Shown here piece after piece: positions 54,039-62,908 of a DNA stretch of 64,000 bases (position 1 is the stretch's first letter; every line of letters starts with the position of its first letter). This stretch comes from Actinomycetes bacterium (lineage in GTDB: Bacteria > Actinomycetota > Actinomycetes > Mycobacteriales > Mycobacteriaceae), in NCBI GenBank assembly GCA_023404955.1, contig JAEXZY010000051.1, positions 1 to 64,000 on the forward strand, given 5' to 3'. The notes under the pieces are model-generated. The model searched no databases. It was not told the origin of the DNA and was given only the letters and a program-made list of their open reading frames with translations. The position numbers and the translations under genes were made by a program.

Positions 54039-55676
54039 TTGCCGACAGAAACCGCACGGACCACACGCACCACCAAGCCGACCCGACGGCACGAGGGCAT
54101 CTTCGGCGGATACAACCGGCTCGGCACCTACGCGCAGGCGTTCGACGAGATGTTCGACGCCAACGGCAACGTGCGCGGCCCCTACAAGGGCATCCACAAG
54201 GAGCTGGGCCCCGCCGACGTCGCCGACCTCGAGGCGCGCTCCGACGCGCTGGGCCGGGCCTTCATCGACCAGGGCATCACGTTCTCGCTGTCCGGGCAGG
54301 AGCGCCCCTTCCCGCTCGACCTCGTCCCGCGGGTCATCTCGGCGGCCGAGTGGACGCGGCTCGAGCGCGGCATCCGTCAGCGGGTGCAGGCGTTGGAGAT
54401 GTACCTCGACGACATCTACGGCGAGCAGGAGATTCTGCGTGACGGGGTGATTCCGCGCCGGCTCGTCACCTCGTGCGAGCACTTCCACCGCGAAGCTGTC
54501 GGCATCGCCCCGCCCAACGGGGTCCGCATCCACGTCGCAGGCATCGACCTGATCCGCGACGCCCAGGGGACATGGCGTGTGCTGGAGGACAACCTGCGGT
54601 CGCCGTCCGGGGTGTCCTACGTCATGGAGAACCGCCGCACGATGGCGCGGGTGTTCCCGAACCTGTTCGCCACCCATCGGGTGCGCGCCGTCGGCGACTA
54701 CTCGTCGCATCTGCTGCGCGCGCTGCGCAACGCCGCGGCCAACAACGTCGCCGATCCCACCGTCGTCGTCCTCACCCCCGGGGTGTACAACTCGGCGTAC
54801 TTCGAGCATTCACTGCTCGCCCGGCAGATGGGCGTCGAGCTCGTCGAGGGCCGCGACCTGTTCTGCCGCGACAACGCCGTGTACATGCGCACCACCGAAG
54901 GTGAGCGGCAGGTCGACGTCATCTACCGCCGCATCGACGACGACTACCTGGACCCGATGCAGTTCAAGCCCGACTCCGTGCTCGGGGTGGCGGGCATCTT
55001 GAATGCGGCCCGCGCCGGCAATGTCGTGATCTCCAGCGCCGTCGGCAACGGTGTCGGAGACGACAAGCTCGTCTACACCTACGTGCCGACGATCATCGAG
55101 TACTACCTCGGCGAGAAACCTCTGCTGGCCAACGTCGACACGTACCGCTGCTGGCTCGACGAGGAACGCGAAGAGGTGCTCGACCGGGTCGACGAGCTGG
55201 TCATCAAACCCGTCGAGGGCTCGGGCGGCTACGGCATCGTGTTCGGGCCCGACGCCTCACCCAAGGAGCTGGCGACGATCACCAGGAAGATCAACGCAGA
55301 CCCCCGAGGGTGGATCGCCCAGCCGGTGATGCAGCTGTCGACGGTGCCGACGCAGATCGACGACGAGCTCGCACCCCGCCACGTCGACCTGCGCCCGTTC
55401 GCCGTCAACGACGGGGACGAGGTGTATGTGCTGCCGGGTGGGCTGACCCGGGTGGCGCTGCCCGAAGGGTCGTTGGTGGTCAACTCCAGCCAGGGTGGTG
55501 GCTCCAAGGACACCTGGGTGTTGGCGTCGCGCACGTCGGTCGCCGACCGCGAACTCGGCGCGGCCGAAGTGGTGCGCTCGCTTCCCCGAGCCGCGGCCGC
55601 CAAGAACGGCAGCCGCAACGGCAAGGCGGAATCGAGTCACGATCAGCAACAGCAACAGCAACAGCAACAGCAGTAG
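54039..55676 (+). CDS. Circularly permuted ATP-grasp protein (Rv2411c family) with polyQ tail
   Basis: About 545 residues. An N-terminal DUF404-type segment (FDEMFDANGNVRGPY) precedes the ATP-grasp core, in which ELVIKPVEGSGGYGIVFGP (about 388-406) is the ATP-binding loop and RPFAVNDGDEVYVLPGGLTR follows. The family is predicted to ligate an amino acid or peptide to an unknown acceptor. The C-terminus is ten consecutive Gln encoded by CAG/CAA alternation. The start is a TTG with GGGAGGAG about 10 nt upstream; the frame is open further but unsupported. It lies 12 bp before the alpha-E gene. Confidence 0.88.
   Translation: MPTETARTTRTTKPTRRHEGIFGGYNRLGTYAQAFDEMFDANGNVRGPYKGIHKELGPADVADLEARSDALGRAFIDQGITFSLSGQERPFPLDLVPRVISAAEWTRLERGIRQRVQALEMYLDDIYGEQEILRDGVIPRRLVTSCEHFHREAVGIAPPNGVRIHVAGIDLIRDAQGTWRVLEDNLRSPSGVSYVMENRRTMARVFPNLFATHRVRAVGDYSSHLLRALRNAAANNVADPTVVVLTPGVYNSAYFEHSLLARQMGVELVEGRDLFCRDNAVYMRTTEGERQVDVIYRRIDDDYLDPMQFKPDSVLGVAGILNAARAGNVVISSAVGNGVGDDKLVYTYVPTIIEYYLGEKPLLANVDTYRCWLDEEREEVLDRVDELVIKPVEGSGGYGIVFGPDASPKELATITRKINADPRGWIAQPVMQLSTVPTQIDDELAPRHVDLRPFAVNDGDEVYVLPGGLTRVALPEGSLVVNSSQGGGSKDTWVLASRTSVADRELGAAEVVRSLPRAAAAKNGSRNGKAESSHDQQQQQQQQQQ
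55644..55673 (+). repeat. CAGCAA microsatellite encoding Gln10
   Basis: Four CAGCAA units and CAGCAG make a 30-bp tandem repeat at the very end of the ATP-grasp gene. Such repeats change length by slippage. Confidence 0.9.
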
Positions 55677-55688
55677 AGGAAGGTGACG

Positions 55689-56663
55689 ATGCTGGCCAGA
55701 AACGCCGAATCTCTCTACTGGATCGGACGCTACGTCGAGCGCGCCGACGACACCGCGCGCATCCTCGATGTCACGGTGCACCAGCTGCTGGAGGACTCCA
55801 GCGTCGATCCCGACCAGGCTTCACGCACCCTTCTGCGGGTGCTGGGTATCGATCCGCCCGACGAGGTCCTCGACGTGTGGTCGTTGACCGACATCGTGGC
55901 GTTCAGCAGGGAGACCTACGGGGGCAACTCGATCGTCGAGGCGATCTCCGCGGCGCGCGAAAATGCCCGTGGCGCACGCGAAGTCACGTCCACCGAGATC
56001 TGGGAGTGCCTGAACACCACGTACAACGCGCTGGCCGAACGGGAGCGCGCCGCCAAACGGCTGGGGCCGCACGAATTCCTGTCCTACGTCGAGGGGCGTG
56101 CCGCGATGTTCGCGGGGCTGGCCGACTCCACGCTGTCGCGCGACGACGGCTATCGCTTCATGCTCCTGGGACGTGCTCTGGAACGGGTGGACATGACGGT
56201 CCGTCTGCTGCTGTCGCGGGTCGGCGACAGCGCGTCGTCGCCGGCGTGGGTCACGCTGCTGCGCTCTGCGGGTGCCCACGACACCTATCTGCGGACCTAC
56301 CGCGGCGTGCTCGACGCCGGCCGTGTCGTGGAATTCATGCTGCTGGACCGTCTCTTTCCGCGGTCGATCTTCTATTCGCTGCGGCTGGCCGAACACAGTC
56401 TCGACGAATTGATGAACCGTCCGCACGGGCGTCTCGGCGCGACCGCCGAGGCGCAGCTGCTGCTGGGCCGGGCGCGCAGCGAACTGGAGTTCCTGCGGCC
56501 CGGGGTGCTGCTCGAATCGCTCGAGCAGCGGCTCGCCGCACTGCAAACGACGGTCTTCGATGTCGGAGAGTCGTTGGCGCTGCAGTACTTCCACTCCGCG
56601 CCGTGGGTGGCATGGACGGATGCCGGACGCAACGCACTGGTGATCGAAGAAGGGGAGATCTGA
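55689..56663 (+). CDS. Alpha-E domain-containing protein (Rv2410c family)
   Basis: 324 residues, all helical. LARNAESLYWIGRYVERADDTARIL opens the family and conserved acidic/aromatic motifs recur (EFLSYVEGRAAMFAGL, LERVDMTVRLLL). The role is unknown; alpha-E proteins always occur with the ATP-grasp and transglutaminase partners. AGGAAG stands 6 nt before the ATG at 55689; a GTG two codons earlier is less likely. The next gene begins 2 bp after the stop. Confidence 0.9.
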   Translation: MLARNAESLYWIGRYVERADDTARILDVTVHQLLEDSSVDPDQASRTLLRVLGIDPPDEVLDVWSLTDIVAFSRETYGGNSIVEAISAARENARGAREVTSTEIWECLNTTYNALAERERAAKRLGPHEFLSYVEGRAAMFAGLADSTLSRDDGYRFMLLGRALERVDMTVRLLLSRVGDSASSPAWVTLLRSAGAHDTYLRTYRGVLDAGRVVEFMLLDRLFPRSIFYSLRLAEHSLDELMNRPHGRLGATAEAQLLLGRARSELEFLRPGVLLESLEQRLAALQTTVFDVGESLALQYFHSAPWVAWTDAGRNALVIEEGEI

Positions 56664-56665
56664 AC

Positions 56666-57504
56666 ATGTGGCGGATGCGCGTGGTCCACTCGACGGGCTA
56701 TGCCTACAAATCCCCGGTCACCGCGTCGTTCAACGAGGCGCGACTGACGCCGCGGTCGGATTCCCGGCAGAACGTGATCCTCAACCGGGTCGAGACCGTT
56801 CCGGCGACCCGGTCCTACCGCTACGTCGACTACTGGGGCACCGCGGTCACCGCGTTCGACCTGCACGCCCCGCACACCGAGCTCGAAGTCACCGCGTCGT
56901 CGGTGGTGGAGACCGATCGGCCCGAGGCGCCGGCGGAGAAAGTGACGTGGGCCGATCTCGGCGGTGAGGCCGTCATTGACCGCTACGACGAGGTACTGGC
57001 GCCCACCCATTACGTGCCGGCCAGCAAGCGCATCGAGCGTGTCGGTCGGCGCATCGCCAAGTACCACGAGCCTGCCGAGGCGGTCATCGAGGCGGCGCGC
57101 TGGGTCCAGGCAGAACTGCAGTACGTGCCGGGTACCACGGGTGTGCACACCTCCGGCGTCGATGCGCTGCGCGAAGGCAAAGGAGTGTGCCAGGATTTCG
57201 CGCACTTGACGTTGATGTTGTTGCGCGGCATGGGGATTCCGTCACGCTATGTGTCGGGATATCTGCATCCACAGCGCGAGGCGAAGATCGGCGAGACGAT
57301 CGACGGGCAGAGCCACGCGTGGATCCAGGCGTGGACGGGCGAATGGTGGCACTACGACCCCACCAACGACACCGAGATCACTGAGCAGTACATCAGTGTC
57401 GGTGTGGGCCGCGACTATTCGGACGTGACCCCGCTCAGGGCATCTACTCGGGCGAGGGTTCCACCGATCTGGACGTCATCGTGGAGATCACCCGGCTGGC
57501 TTGA
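56666..57504 (+). pseudogene. Transglutaminase-like protein (Rv2409c family) with apparent 1-nt frameshift near the end
   Basis: The N-terminal ~257 residues read normally: a beta domain, then the catalytic Cys175 (KGVCQDFAH), His217 (QSHAWIQAW) and Asp231 (YDPTND). At about 57436-57440 (CTCAGGGCATC) one base seems missing, and the frame runs on through a non-coding tail antisense to the RNase Z gene. Restoring one base gives IYSGEGSTDLDVIVEITRLA and a stop at 57502-57504, for a 279-residue protein of family length. The catalytic triad precedes the lesion. Sequencing error in a G run is as likely as real mutation. Confidence 0.8.
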
Positions 57505-58348
57505 CGCACACGCCCGGGTGCACCTCCACCCGGTGCAGATCGTCACCGAGTTCGATCTGGCGGTCGAACGCCGTCGCCGCCAGATCGCGCCACTCGTCTT
57601 CCTGGCCGGGCACCAGCGCCGGCACGTAGTGCGTCAGGATCAGGATGCCGACCCCGGCGCGCGCCGCGGTCTCGGCGGCCTGCTGCACCGACGAGTGATA
57701 GTCGCAGATGTCGCGGATGCGTTGCATCGGCATCGGATCGATCAAATCTTTGCGGATCACGGTGTGCACCAGAGCGCCTGCGCCGGTAGCCAATTCGTCA
57801 AGACCCCGGCACGGCACCGTGTCCCCGGCCAGCACCACCGAGGCGCCGTCGTGCTCGATGCGGAACCCGACCGTCGGCGCAACGGGGCGATGATCTGTGG
57901 GCCCGACGACGATCCGGACCCCGTCACGGCCCCACACCACTCCGCCGGTCACCTCCTCGACCTCGACCGGCGGCGGTGCGGTCAGGTCGGCATGGTGGGC
58001 GATGCGGTAGCCGATGTCGAACTGCAGGGCTTCCAGCGTCTTCTGCACGACCTGTGCGGTGCCGGGTGGGCCGATGATCGGCAGCGGCGTCAGTTCAGGG
58101 GCGAAATTGCCCACCCAGCGACTGATCAGAACGTCGCCGAGATCGGTGATGTGATCGCTGTGGAGATGGGTCAGCAACAGCGCGGTCAGTGCGTTGGCGC
58201 TCACGCCGACCGCCGCGGCGCGTTGCAGCACGCCGCGGCCGCAGTCGACCAGGAACGTCTGTCCGCCGGCGCGCACCAGCGTCGAGGGGCCCGCACGGCG
58301 CGGGTCGGGGATCGGGCTACCGGTGCCGAGCAGGGTCACTTCGATCAT
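57488..58348 (-). CDS. rnz: Ribonuclease Z / MBL-fold hydrolase
   Basis: 286 residues. THLHSDHITD near residue 60 is the zinc-binding HxHxDH signature and LAGDTV and LTHYVP supply further ligands. The family trims tRNA 3' ends; a general MBL hydrolase is the alternative. It converges on the transglutaminase gene, overlapping its corrected end by 17 bp. In M. tuberculosis, by memory, Rv2407 holds this position. Confidence 0.88.
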   Translation of the reverse strand: MIEVTLLGTGSPIPDPRRAGPSTLVRAGGQTFLVDCGRGVLQRAAAVGVSANALTALLLTHLHSDHITDLGDVLISRWVGNFAPELTPLPIIGPPGTAQVVQKTLEALQFDIGYRIAHHADLTAPPPVEVEEVTGGVVWGRDGVRIVVGPTDHRPVAPTVGFRIEHDGASVVLAGDTVPCRGLDELATGAGALVHTVIRKDLIDPMPMQRIRDICDYHSSVQQAAETAARAGVGILILTHYVPALVPGQEDEWRDLAATAFDRQIELGDDLHRVEVHPGVCVKPAG

Positions 58349-58388
58349 GGAGCAGGTATACCGCCGCGACGGGTGCGGCGAGGCGCAA

Positions 58389-59396
58389 TCAGTCGTCGCG
58401 GCTCGACTGCACCGCCGCGGTGTCGGCGTAGCGGTTGCCGGTCACCGCGTCACCGGCGCGCCCGAGCGCACTGACCTGTTCGGGGGAGAGCTGCACCGAC
58501 AGCGACGCGAGGTTCTCGTCGATGCGGGCCGCCCGCCGCGTACCGGGGATCGGCACGCTGGCCACGCCGAGGTCATCCGCGCGGTGACGGAGCCAGGCGA
58601 GCGCCACCTGGGCCGCGGTGGCGCCGATCTCACCGGCCACCTGCGCGACCGCGTCCACGACGCGCTGATTCGCCTCTAGTGCCCCATCCGCGAAGCGTGG
58701 CATCGTGCGGCGGAAGTCGTTGTCGCCGATGTCGGCGGCCGAGCGCACCGAGCCGGTCAGGAACCCGCGCCCCAGCGGTGAGAACGGGACGATTCCGACG
58801 CCCAGTTCTGCGGCCACCGGTGCGATCGTGGTCTCGATATCGCGGGTCCAGATCGACCATTCGCTCTGCAGTGCGGCGATCGGGTGTACGGCATGGGCGG
58901 CTCGCAGTTCCGCCGCTGACACCTCGGAGAGCCCGATGTGACGGACCTTTCCGGCGCGGACCATCTCGGCCATGGCGCCGACTGTTTCCTCGATGGGCAC
59001 CGCCGGATCCCGCCGGTGCAGGTAGTAGAGGTCGATGACATCGGTCTGCAGCCGCTGCAGGCTCTCGTCGATGCACTGCTGTGCGTAGCCCGCATCGCCG
59101 CGCACGGCGACACGGCCCTGGGTACCTGCCGGGTTGGCGACGATGCCGAACTTCGTCGCGAGAGTCACCTCGTCACGGCGGTCGGCCAGGAGCCGAGCGA
59201 TCAACCGCTCGTTGTCGCCCGATCCGTAGACGTTCGCGGTGTCGATGAACGTGACACCGACGTCGACGGCGTGGTGCAGCGTGGCGAGAGACTCGGCATC
59301 GTCGACCGCGCCGCCGTACACCGGCGTCAGCGCCATCCCGCCGAATCCGAGTGCGCTGACTGCCAGGTGATCGCCCAGGGTGATCGAGCTCGTCAT
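58389..59396 (-). CDS. Aldo/keto reductase
   Basis: 335 residues of the AKR barrel. FIDTANVYGSGDNE supplies the Asp and Tyr of the catalytic tetrad, ATKFG the Lys and YYLHRRD the His; VPIPGTRRAARIDENL near the C-terminus binds NADPH. GAGGAGG lies 5 nt before the ATG. The substrate is unknown; the family reduces aldehydes and ketones, often in detoxification. Confidence 0.92.
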   Translation of the reverse strand: MTSSITLGDHLAVSALGFGGMALTPVYGGAVDDAESLATLHHAVDVGVTFIDTANVYGSGDNERLIARLLADRRDEVTLATKFGIVANPAGTQGRVAVRGDAGYAQQCIDESLQRLQTDVIDLYYLHRRDPAVPIEETVGAMAEMVRAGKVRHIGLSEVSAAELRAAHAVHPIAALQSEWSIWTRDIETTIAPVAAELGVGIVPFSPLGRGFLTGSVRSAADIGDNDFRRTMPRFADGALEANQRVVDAVAQVAGEIGATAAQVALAWLRHRADDLGVASVPIPGTRRAARIDENLASLSVQLSPEQVSALGRAGDAVTGNRYADTAAVQSSRDD

Positions 59397-59467
59397 GTGG
59401 TCCTCCTCATGGTGTCTGTTACGGGAACCGACCTCGCGATGCGTTCTGTTCCGCTGCTTCCTGGGAG

Positions 59468-59473
59468 TATCCT
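59468..59473 (+). promoter_or_regulatory. -10 box for the CBS gene
   Basis: TATCCT lies about 30 nt before the ATG at 59503. AGGAGG lies between, so this gene has a leader and ribosome binding site. Confidence 0.4.
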
Positions 59474-59502
59474 GATGTGAGCTACGTCACCAGGAGGTCG
59501 TG

Positions 59503-59931
59503 ATGCGGATTTCCGACGTGTTGCGCGCCAAGGGGGCGTCTGTCGCGACGATCACCCCCGAGACGTCGGTGGCGGCCCTTCTGACAGAACTCGCCGTACA
59601 CAACATCGGCGCGATGGTGGTGGTGTCGTCCGACGGACTCCAGGGCATCGTCTCGGAGCGCGACGTGGTGCGCGGTCTGCACGAGGTCGGAGCCGACCTG
59701 CTGCGCCGTCCCGTGGCCGACATCATGACGACCGTGGTCGCCACGTGTGTCCCCGATGATTCCGTGGACAGCCTGAGCGCGCTGATGACCACCAACCGGG
59801 TGCGCCACGTACCCGTCGTCGTCGACGGCCGGCTGCGCGGCATCGTCAGCATCGGGGACGTCGTGAAGACGCGGATGGAGGAGCTCGAGCGCGAGCAGCA
59901 GCGTCTGCAGGACTACATCACCCAGGGATAG
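59503..59931 (+). CDS. CBS domain-containing protein (Rv2406c family)
   Basis: 142 residues made of two CBS domains (about 7-60 and 75-128) and a short charged C-terminal helix. LQGIVSERDVVRGL and LRGIVSIGDVVKTR are the nucleotide-binding turns. Stand-alone CBS pairs bind AMP, ATP or other nucleotides and regulate partners; none is shown. AGGAGG lies 5 nt before the ATG; a GTG one codon earlier is also possible. It overlaps the convergent monooxygenase end by 14 bp. Confidence 0.92.
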   Translation: MRISDVLRAKGASVATITPETSVAALLTELAVHNIGAMVVVSSDGLQGIVSERDVVRGLHEVGADLLRRPVADIMTTVVATCVPDDSVDSLSALMTTNRVRHVPVVVDGRLRGIVSIGDVVKTRMEELEREQQRLQDYITQG

Positions 59932-61315
59932 CGGGGTCCAGCAGCGAGTTGTCGGCGAAGGCCCCTCGGTACGCGGCGGCGGGATGGCTGTCGGGTAGCC
60001 GGTCGCCGCGTCCGAACAGCTTGTGCCGCAACGTGCCCGATTTGTCGGTGGCGATCAGCCCACGTTCCCGGAGAGTCGGGAACAGGCGGTCCGCCGTCTC
60101 CTGGAAAGAACTCGGAACCGTCGCGTGGTAGACGTTGATGCCGTTGACGCCGGCTTCGCGCCATTCTTCGAGCTGGTCGGCGATCTCCTCGGCTGTGCCG
60201 ACGACCCGGTTGGCTCCCTCGAGAACCCAGGCCAGGTCACGAATCGTGGGCTCAGCGTTGCCCGATGCTTCGGCGGCCCACCGCGCGAAGCCCTGCACCC
60301 CGGTGAATTCGCCGAGTTCGTTGATCGGCGTGTCCAACGGGAGGTGTCCCGCGTCCACCCCGGCATCGCCGAGTGCATGCAGCGCAACACCTTCGAGATC
60401 CAGGTAGCGCTTGATCTCGTCGTGGCGCCGTACCGCGTCACGGTGAGTGTCGCCGACGACGAACGAGAGCCCCTGGGCGAAGGCGATATCGCCGGGGTCG
60501 CGGCCATGCTGCGCGGCCAGGGCGCGGGTCTCGGACGTCAGCGCGTGTGCCGCGGCAGGGTTCGGGCTGCTGATGTACACCCCCTCGGCGTTGCGGGCCG
60601 AGAACAGCTGGCCTGCCGGCGACGCGCCGGCCTGGAACAGTACCGGTGTGCGTTGCGGCGACGGGGACGAGAAGTGGGGTCCCTCGACCGAGTAGCGCTT
60701 GCCGACATGATGGATTCGATGGATACCGGCGGGATCGGAATGGACCCCGCGCGCCTTGTCGGCCACGAGTGCGTCGTCGTCCCAGGACCCTTCCCACAAC
60801 TTGTACGTGACGTCGACGTACTCGTAGGCCCACTCGTAACGTTCGTCGTGCTCGAGTGTGCCCTCGTGCCCGAAACTACGAAACATGTTGGCGTTGAAGC
60901 TCGTCACGACGTTCCAGCCGAGCCGGCCGTCGGTGTAGTGGTCCAGAGAAGACATCTTGCGAGCGAAATTGAACGGATGATCCTGCACGATCGAACTGGT
61001 GAACACGATGCCGAGGTTCTCGGTGACCACCGCGAGCGCCGACGCCAACGCCGACGGGTCATTGACCGGCACCTGGATGCCGCCCTCAGCAGCCTTGCGC
61101 CAATTGCCATTCCATGGTGCGCGCAGTCCGAACACATCGGCGAAGAACAGTAGGTCGTAGCCGGCATTCTCGACAGCCGACGCCAATGACGTCCAATGAC
61201 GCAGCTTGTTGAATTCGTGATTGCGCGCCTCGGGCGCCCGCCACAACCCGTGCAACACGTGGGAGGCGGTGTTCATCACGAACGCTGAGTAGAACAGCGG
61301 CCGCTTGTCGGTCAC
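59918..61315 (-). CDS. FMN-dependent monooxygenase (NtaA/SnaA/DszA-type LLM)
   Basis: 465 residues, a bacterial-luciferase-like fold of the two-component type that uses reduced FMN. HVLHGLWRAPEARNHEF and the DVFGLRAPWNGNW segment near residue 60 are conserved in this group; GRLGWNVVTSFN (about 132-143) is a characteristic FMN-site segment. Relatives attack sulfonates, dimethyl sulfide, dibenzothiophene or nitrilotriacetate. It is coupled by ATGA to a MetQ-like binding protein and an ABC importer, so a sulfur compound is the most likely substrate. Confidence 0.88.
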   Translation of the reverse strand: MTDKRPLFYSAFVMNTASHVLHGLWRAPEARNHEFNKLRHWTSLASAVENAGYDLLFFADVFGLRAPWNGNWRKAAEGGIQVPVNDPSALASALAVVTENLGIVFTSSIVQDHPFNFARKMSSLDHYTDGRLGWNVVTSFNANMFRSFGHEGTLEHDERYEWAYEYVDVTYKLWEGSWDDDALVADKARGVHSDPAGIHRIHHVGKRYSVEGPHFSSPSPQRTPVLFQAGASPAGQLFSARNAEGVYISSPNPAAAHALTSETRALAAQHGRDPGDIAFAQGLSFVVGDTHRDAVRRHDEIKRYLDLEGVALHALGDAGVDAGHLPLDTPINELGEFTGVQGFARWAAEASGNAEPTIRDLAWVLEGANRVVGTAEEIADQLEEWREAGVNGINVYHATVPSSFQETADRLFPTLRERGLIATDKSGTLRHKLFGRGDRLPDSHPAAAYRGAFADNSLLDPAIPG

Positions 61316-62214
61316 GAGATTGGCCCCAAAGTGTCGCGGATCAGCTTGTTGTCGGTGGTCTGCAGGAACTGCGCGATGCGGGGGTCTTTGAAGGTGTCGA
61401 TCAGCTTGACCACGTTGGGGTCGTCGATGTGCTTGTTGCTGACCACCAGGCCGCCTTCACTGCCTTTCGGCGCGGGTTCGCGGGCGAGGATCTGCTGCTC
61501 TGTGAGACCGGCGGCGTAGACATCGGAGATGTGGACCACGACGGCGTCGACGTCGGCGAGGCTTCTGGCCAGCTGACCGATCGGCACCTGCACGAACTGG
61601 TAGTTCTTCGGGTTGGACGCGACGTCGTCGAGCTGTGGGAGACCCGCGAGCGTGTCCTTGCCGGGCTTGAGTGTGATCTGCTTGTCGTGGGCGAGATCAA
61701 GCAGCGCGATGGCCTGGCCGGCGGGATCGTCGCGCAGCGCGATCTTGGCGCCGTTGGGCACCTGATCCCAGTTGCGGTACTTGTTCGAATAGGTGGCCTG
61801 GTCCCAGGTGAACGTCGGCGCCGCCAGAGTCAGCTCGAAACCGTTGGCGGCGATGGCGTCGTTCAGAAACGGCTGATGCTCGAAGAAGTTTCCCGCGACT
61901 GTTCCGGCGTCGACGGCGCGGTTGATTTCGATCAGATTGTCGATCTTGACGGGTTCGATCGTGATTCCGTGGTCGGGCGCGATGTCAGAGGCGATGTAGC
62001 TCAGCAGGTTCTCGGCGGCGATGTCGGTGCTCCACGTCGCGACCGGCAGAGTGGTGCCGAACGGCTTGTCCTTGTTGGAGAACTGCGCATACGAGATGCC
62101 CCCGGCGACGGCGAGCACGACGACAGCCGCGGCGGCGAGCCACGGCCAGCGCTTTTTCTTCTTGATGTCGATGTCGATTCCTGCGCCCGACGGTGGGCTG
62201 ATCTGGTCGGTCAT
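61312..62214 (-). CDS. MetQ/NlpA-family substrate-binding protein, membrane-anchored
   Basis: 300 residues. A basic stretch (KKKKRW) leads into one hydrophobic helix (about residues 22-43), then a NlpA-type periplasmic binding domain (PVKIDNLIEINRAVDAG, FFEHQPFLNDAI). The family binds methionine or related sulfur compounds. I see no Cys, so no lipobox: the protein is held by its N-terminal helix or cleaved. It lies 10 bp after the permease and overlaps the monooxygenase by ATGA. Confidence 0.88.
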   Translation of the reverse strand: MTDQISPPSGAGIDIDIKKKKRWPWLAAAAVVVLAVAGGISYAQFSNKDKPFGTTLPVATWSTDIAAENLLSYIASDIAPDHGITIEPVKIDNLIEINRAVDAGTVAGNFFEHQPFLNDAIAANGFELTLAAPTFTWDQATYSNKYRNWDQVPNGAKIALRDDPAGQAIALLDLAHDKQITLKPGKDTLAGLPQLDDVASNPKNYQFVQVPIGQLARSLADVDAVVVHISDVYAAGLTEQQILAREPAPKGSEGGLVVSNKHIDDPNVVKLIDTFKDPRIAQFLQTTDNKLIRDTLGPIS

Positions 62215-62224
62215 GGGCGTCCTT

Positions 62225-62908
62225 TCACCGGGTGAGGGCTTTGACCACGCGGTCGCCGATGAATTGCACGACGGCGATGGTGATGATCAACGAGATCGCG
62301 GTGGCGATCATGATGTTGTCGTCGAAACGGTTGTAGCCGTAGGTGATCGCAAGATTGCCTATGCCGCCGGCGCCGATCGATCCGGCGATCGCCGAGTAGT
62401 CGATCATCGCAATCGTGTTGACGGTGAGCGCGCCGGCGATGGCGGGCAGTGCCTCCGACAGCTGCACGGTGCGGATCACCTGCAGCGTGGACCCGCCGGA
62501 GACCTGACCCATGTCTGTGACGTCGGAGCGGACTTCCCGAAGCGCGTTCTGCACCAATCGGGCGAAGAACGGAACCCCGGCGACGGTCATCGGCACGATC
62601 GCCGCTGGGATGCCGATCGTGGTGCCCACCAGGAACCGGGTCACCGGAATGATCGCTGCCATCAGGATCAGGAAGGGCAGCGACCGGCCGATGTTGACGA
62701 TGGTGTTGAGGACGGTGAAAACCCGGGAATCCGGGTACAGGCCCAGGTCCGAGGTGTTGTGCAGGATCACCCCGATCGGAATACCGATCAGCACGACGAG
62801 TGCCATGGTGATACCGACCATCAGCCATGTTTCCCCGTAGGCGGGCAGCAGCAGCTCGGGCACCTTGTGCCAGGGCGTGCTGAAGTCCTCCTGGGCCAGG
62901 AGCGTCAC
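62225..62908 (-). CDS. MetI-like ABC transporter permease
   Basis: 227 residues with five or six membrane helices and the inner-membrane-component EAA-like loop around AGVPFFARLVQNALREV. It resembles MetI, the permease of methionine importers. ATGA overlap with the ATPase gene, then 10 bp to the binding protein: a complete importer. Confidence 0.9.
   Translation of the reverse strand: MTLLAQEDFSTPWHKVPELLLPAYGETWLMVGITMALVVLIGIPIGVILHNTSDLGLYPDSRVFTVLNTIVNIGRSLPFLILMAAIIPVTRFLVGTTIGIPAAIVPMTVAGVPFFARLVQNALREVRSDVTDMGQVSGGSTLQVIRTVQLSEALPAIAGALTVNTIAMIDYSAIAGSIGAGGIGNLAITYGYNRFDDNIMIATAISLIITIAVVQFIGDRVVKALTR

Noticed and set aside
57440..58474. Long run-on reading of the transglutaminase frame
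   Set aside because: The sequence after about residue 257 has no family similarity and is antisense to the well-supported RNase Z gene; a frameshift explains it.
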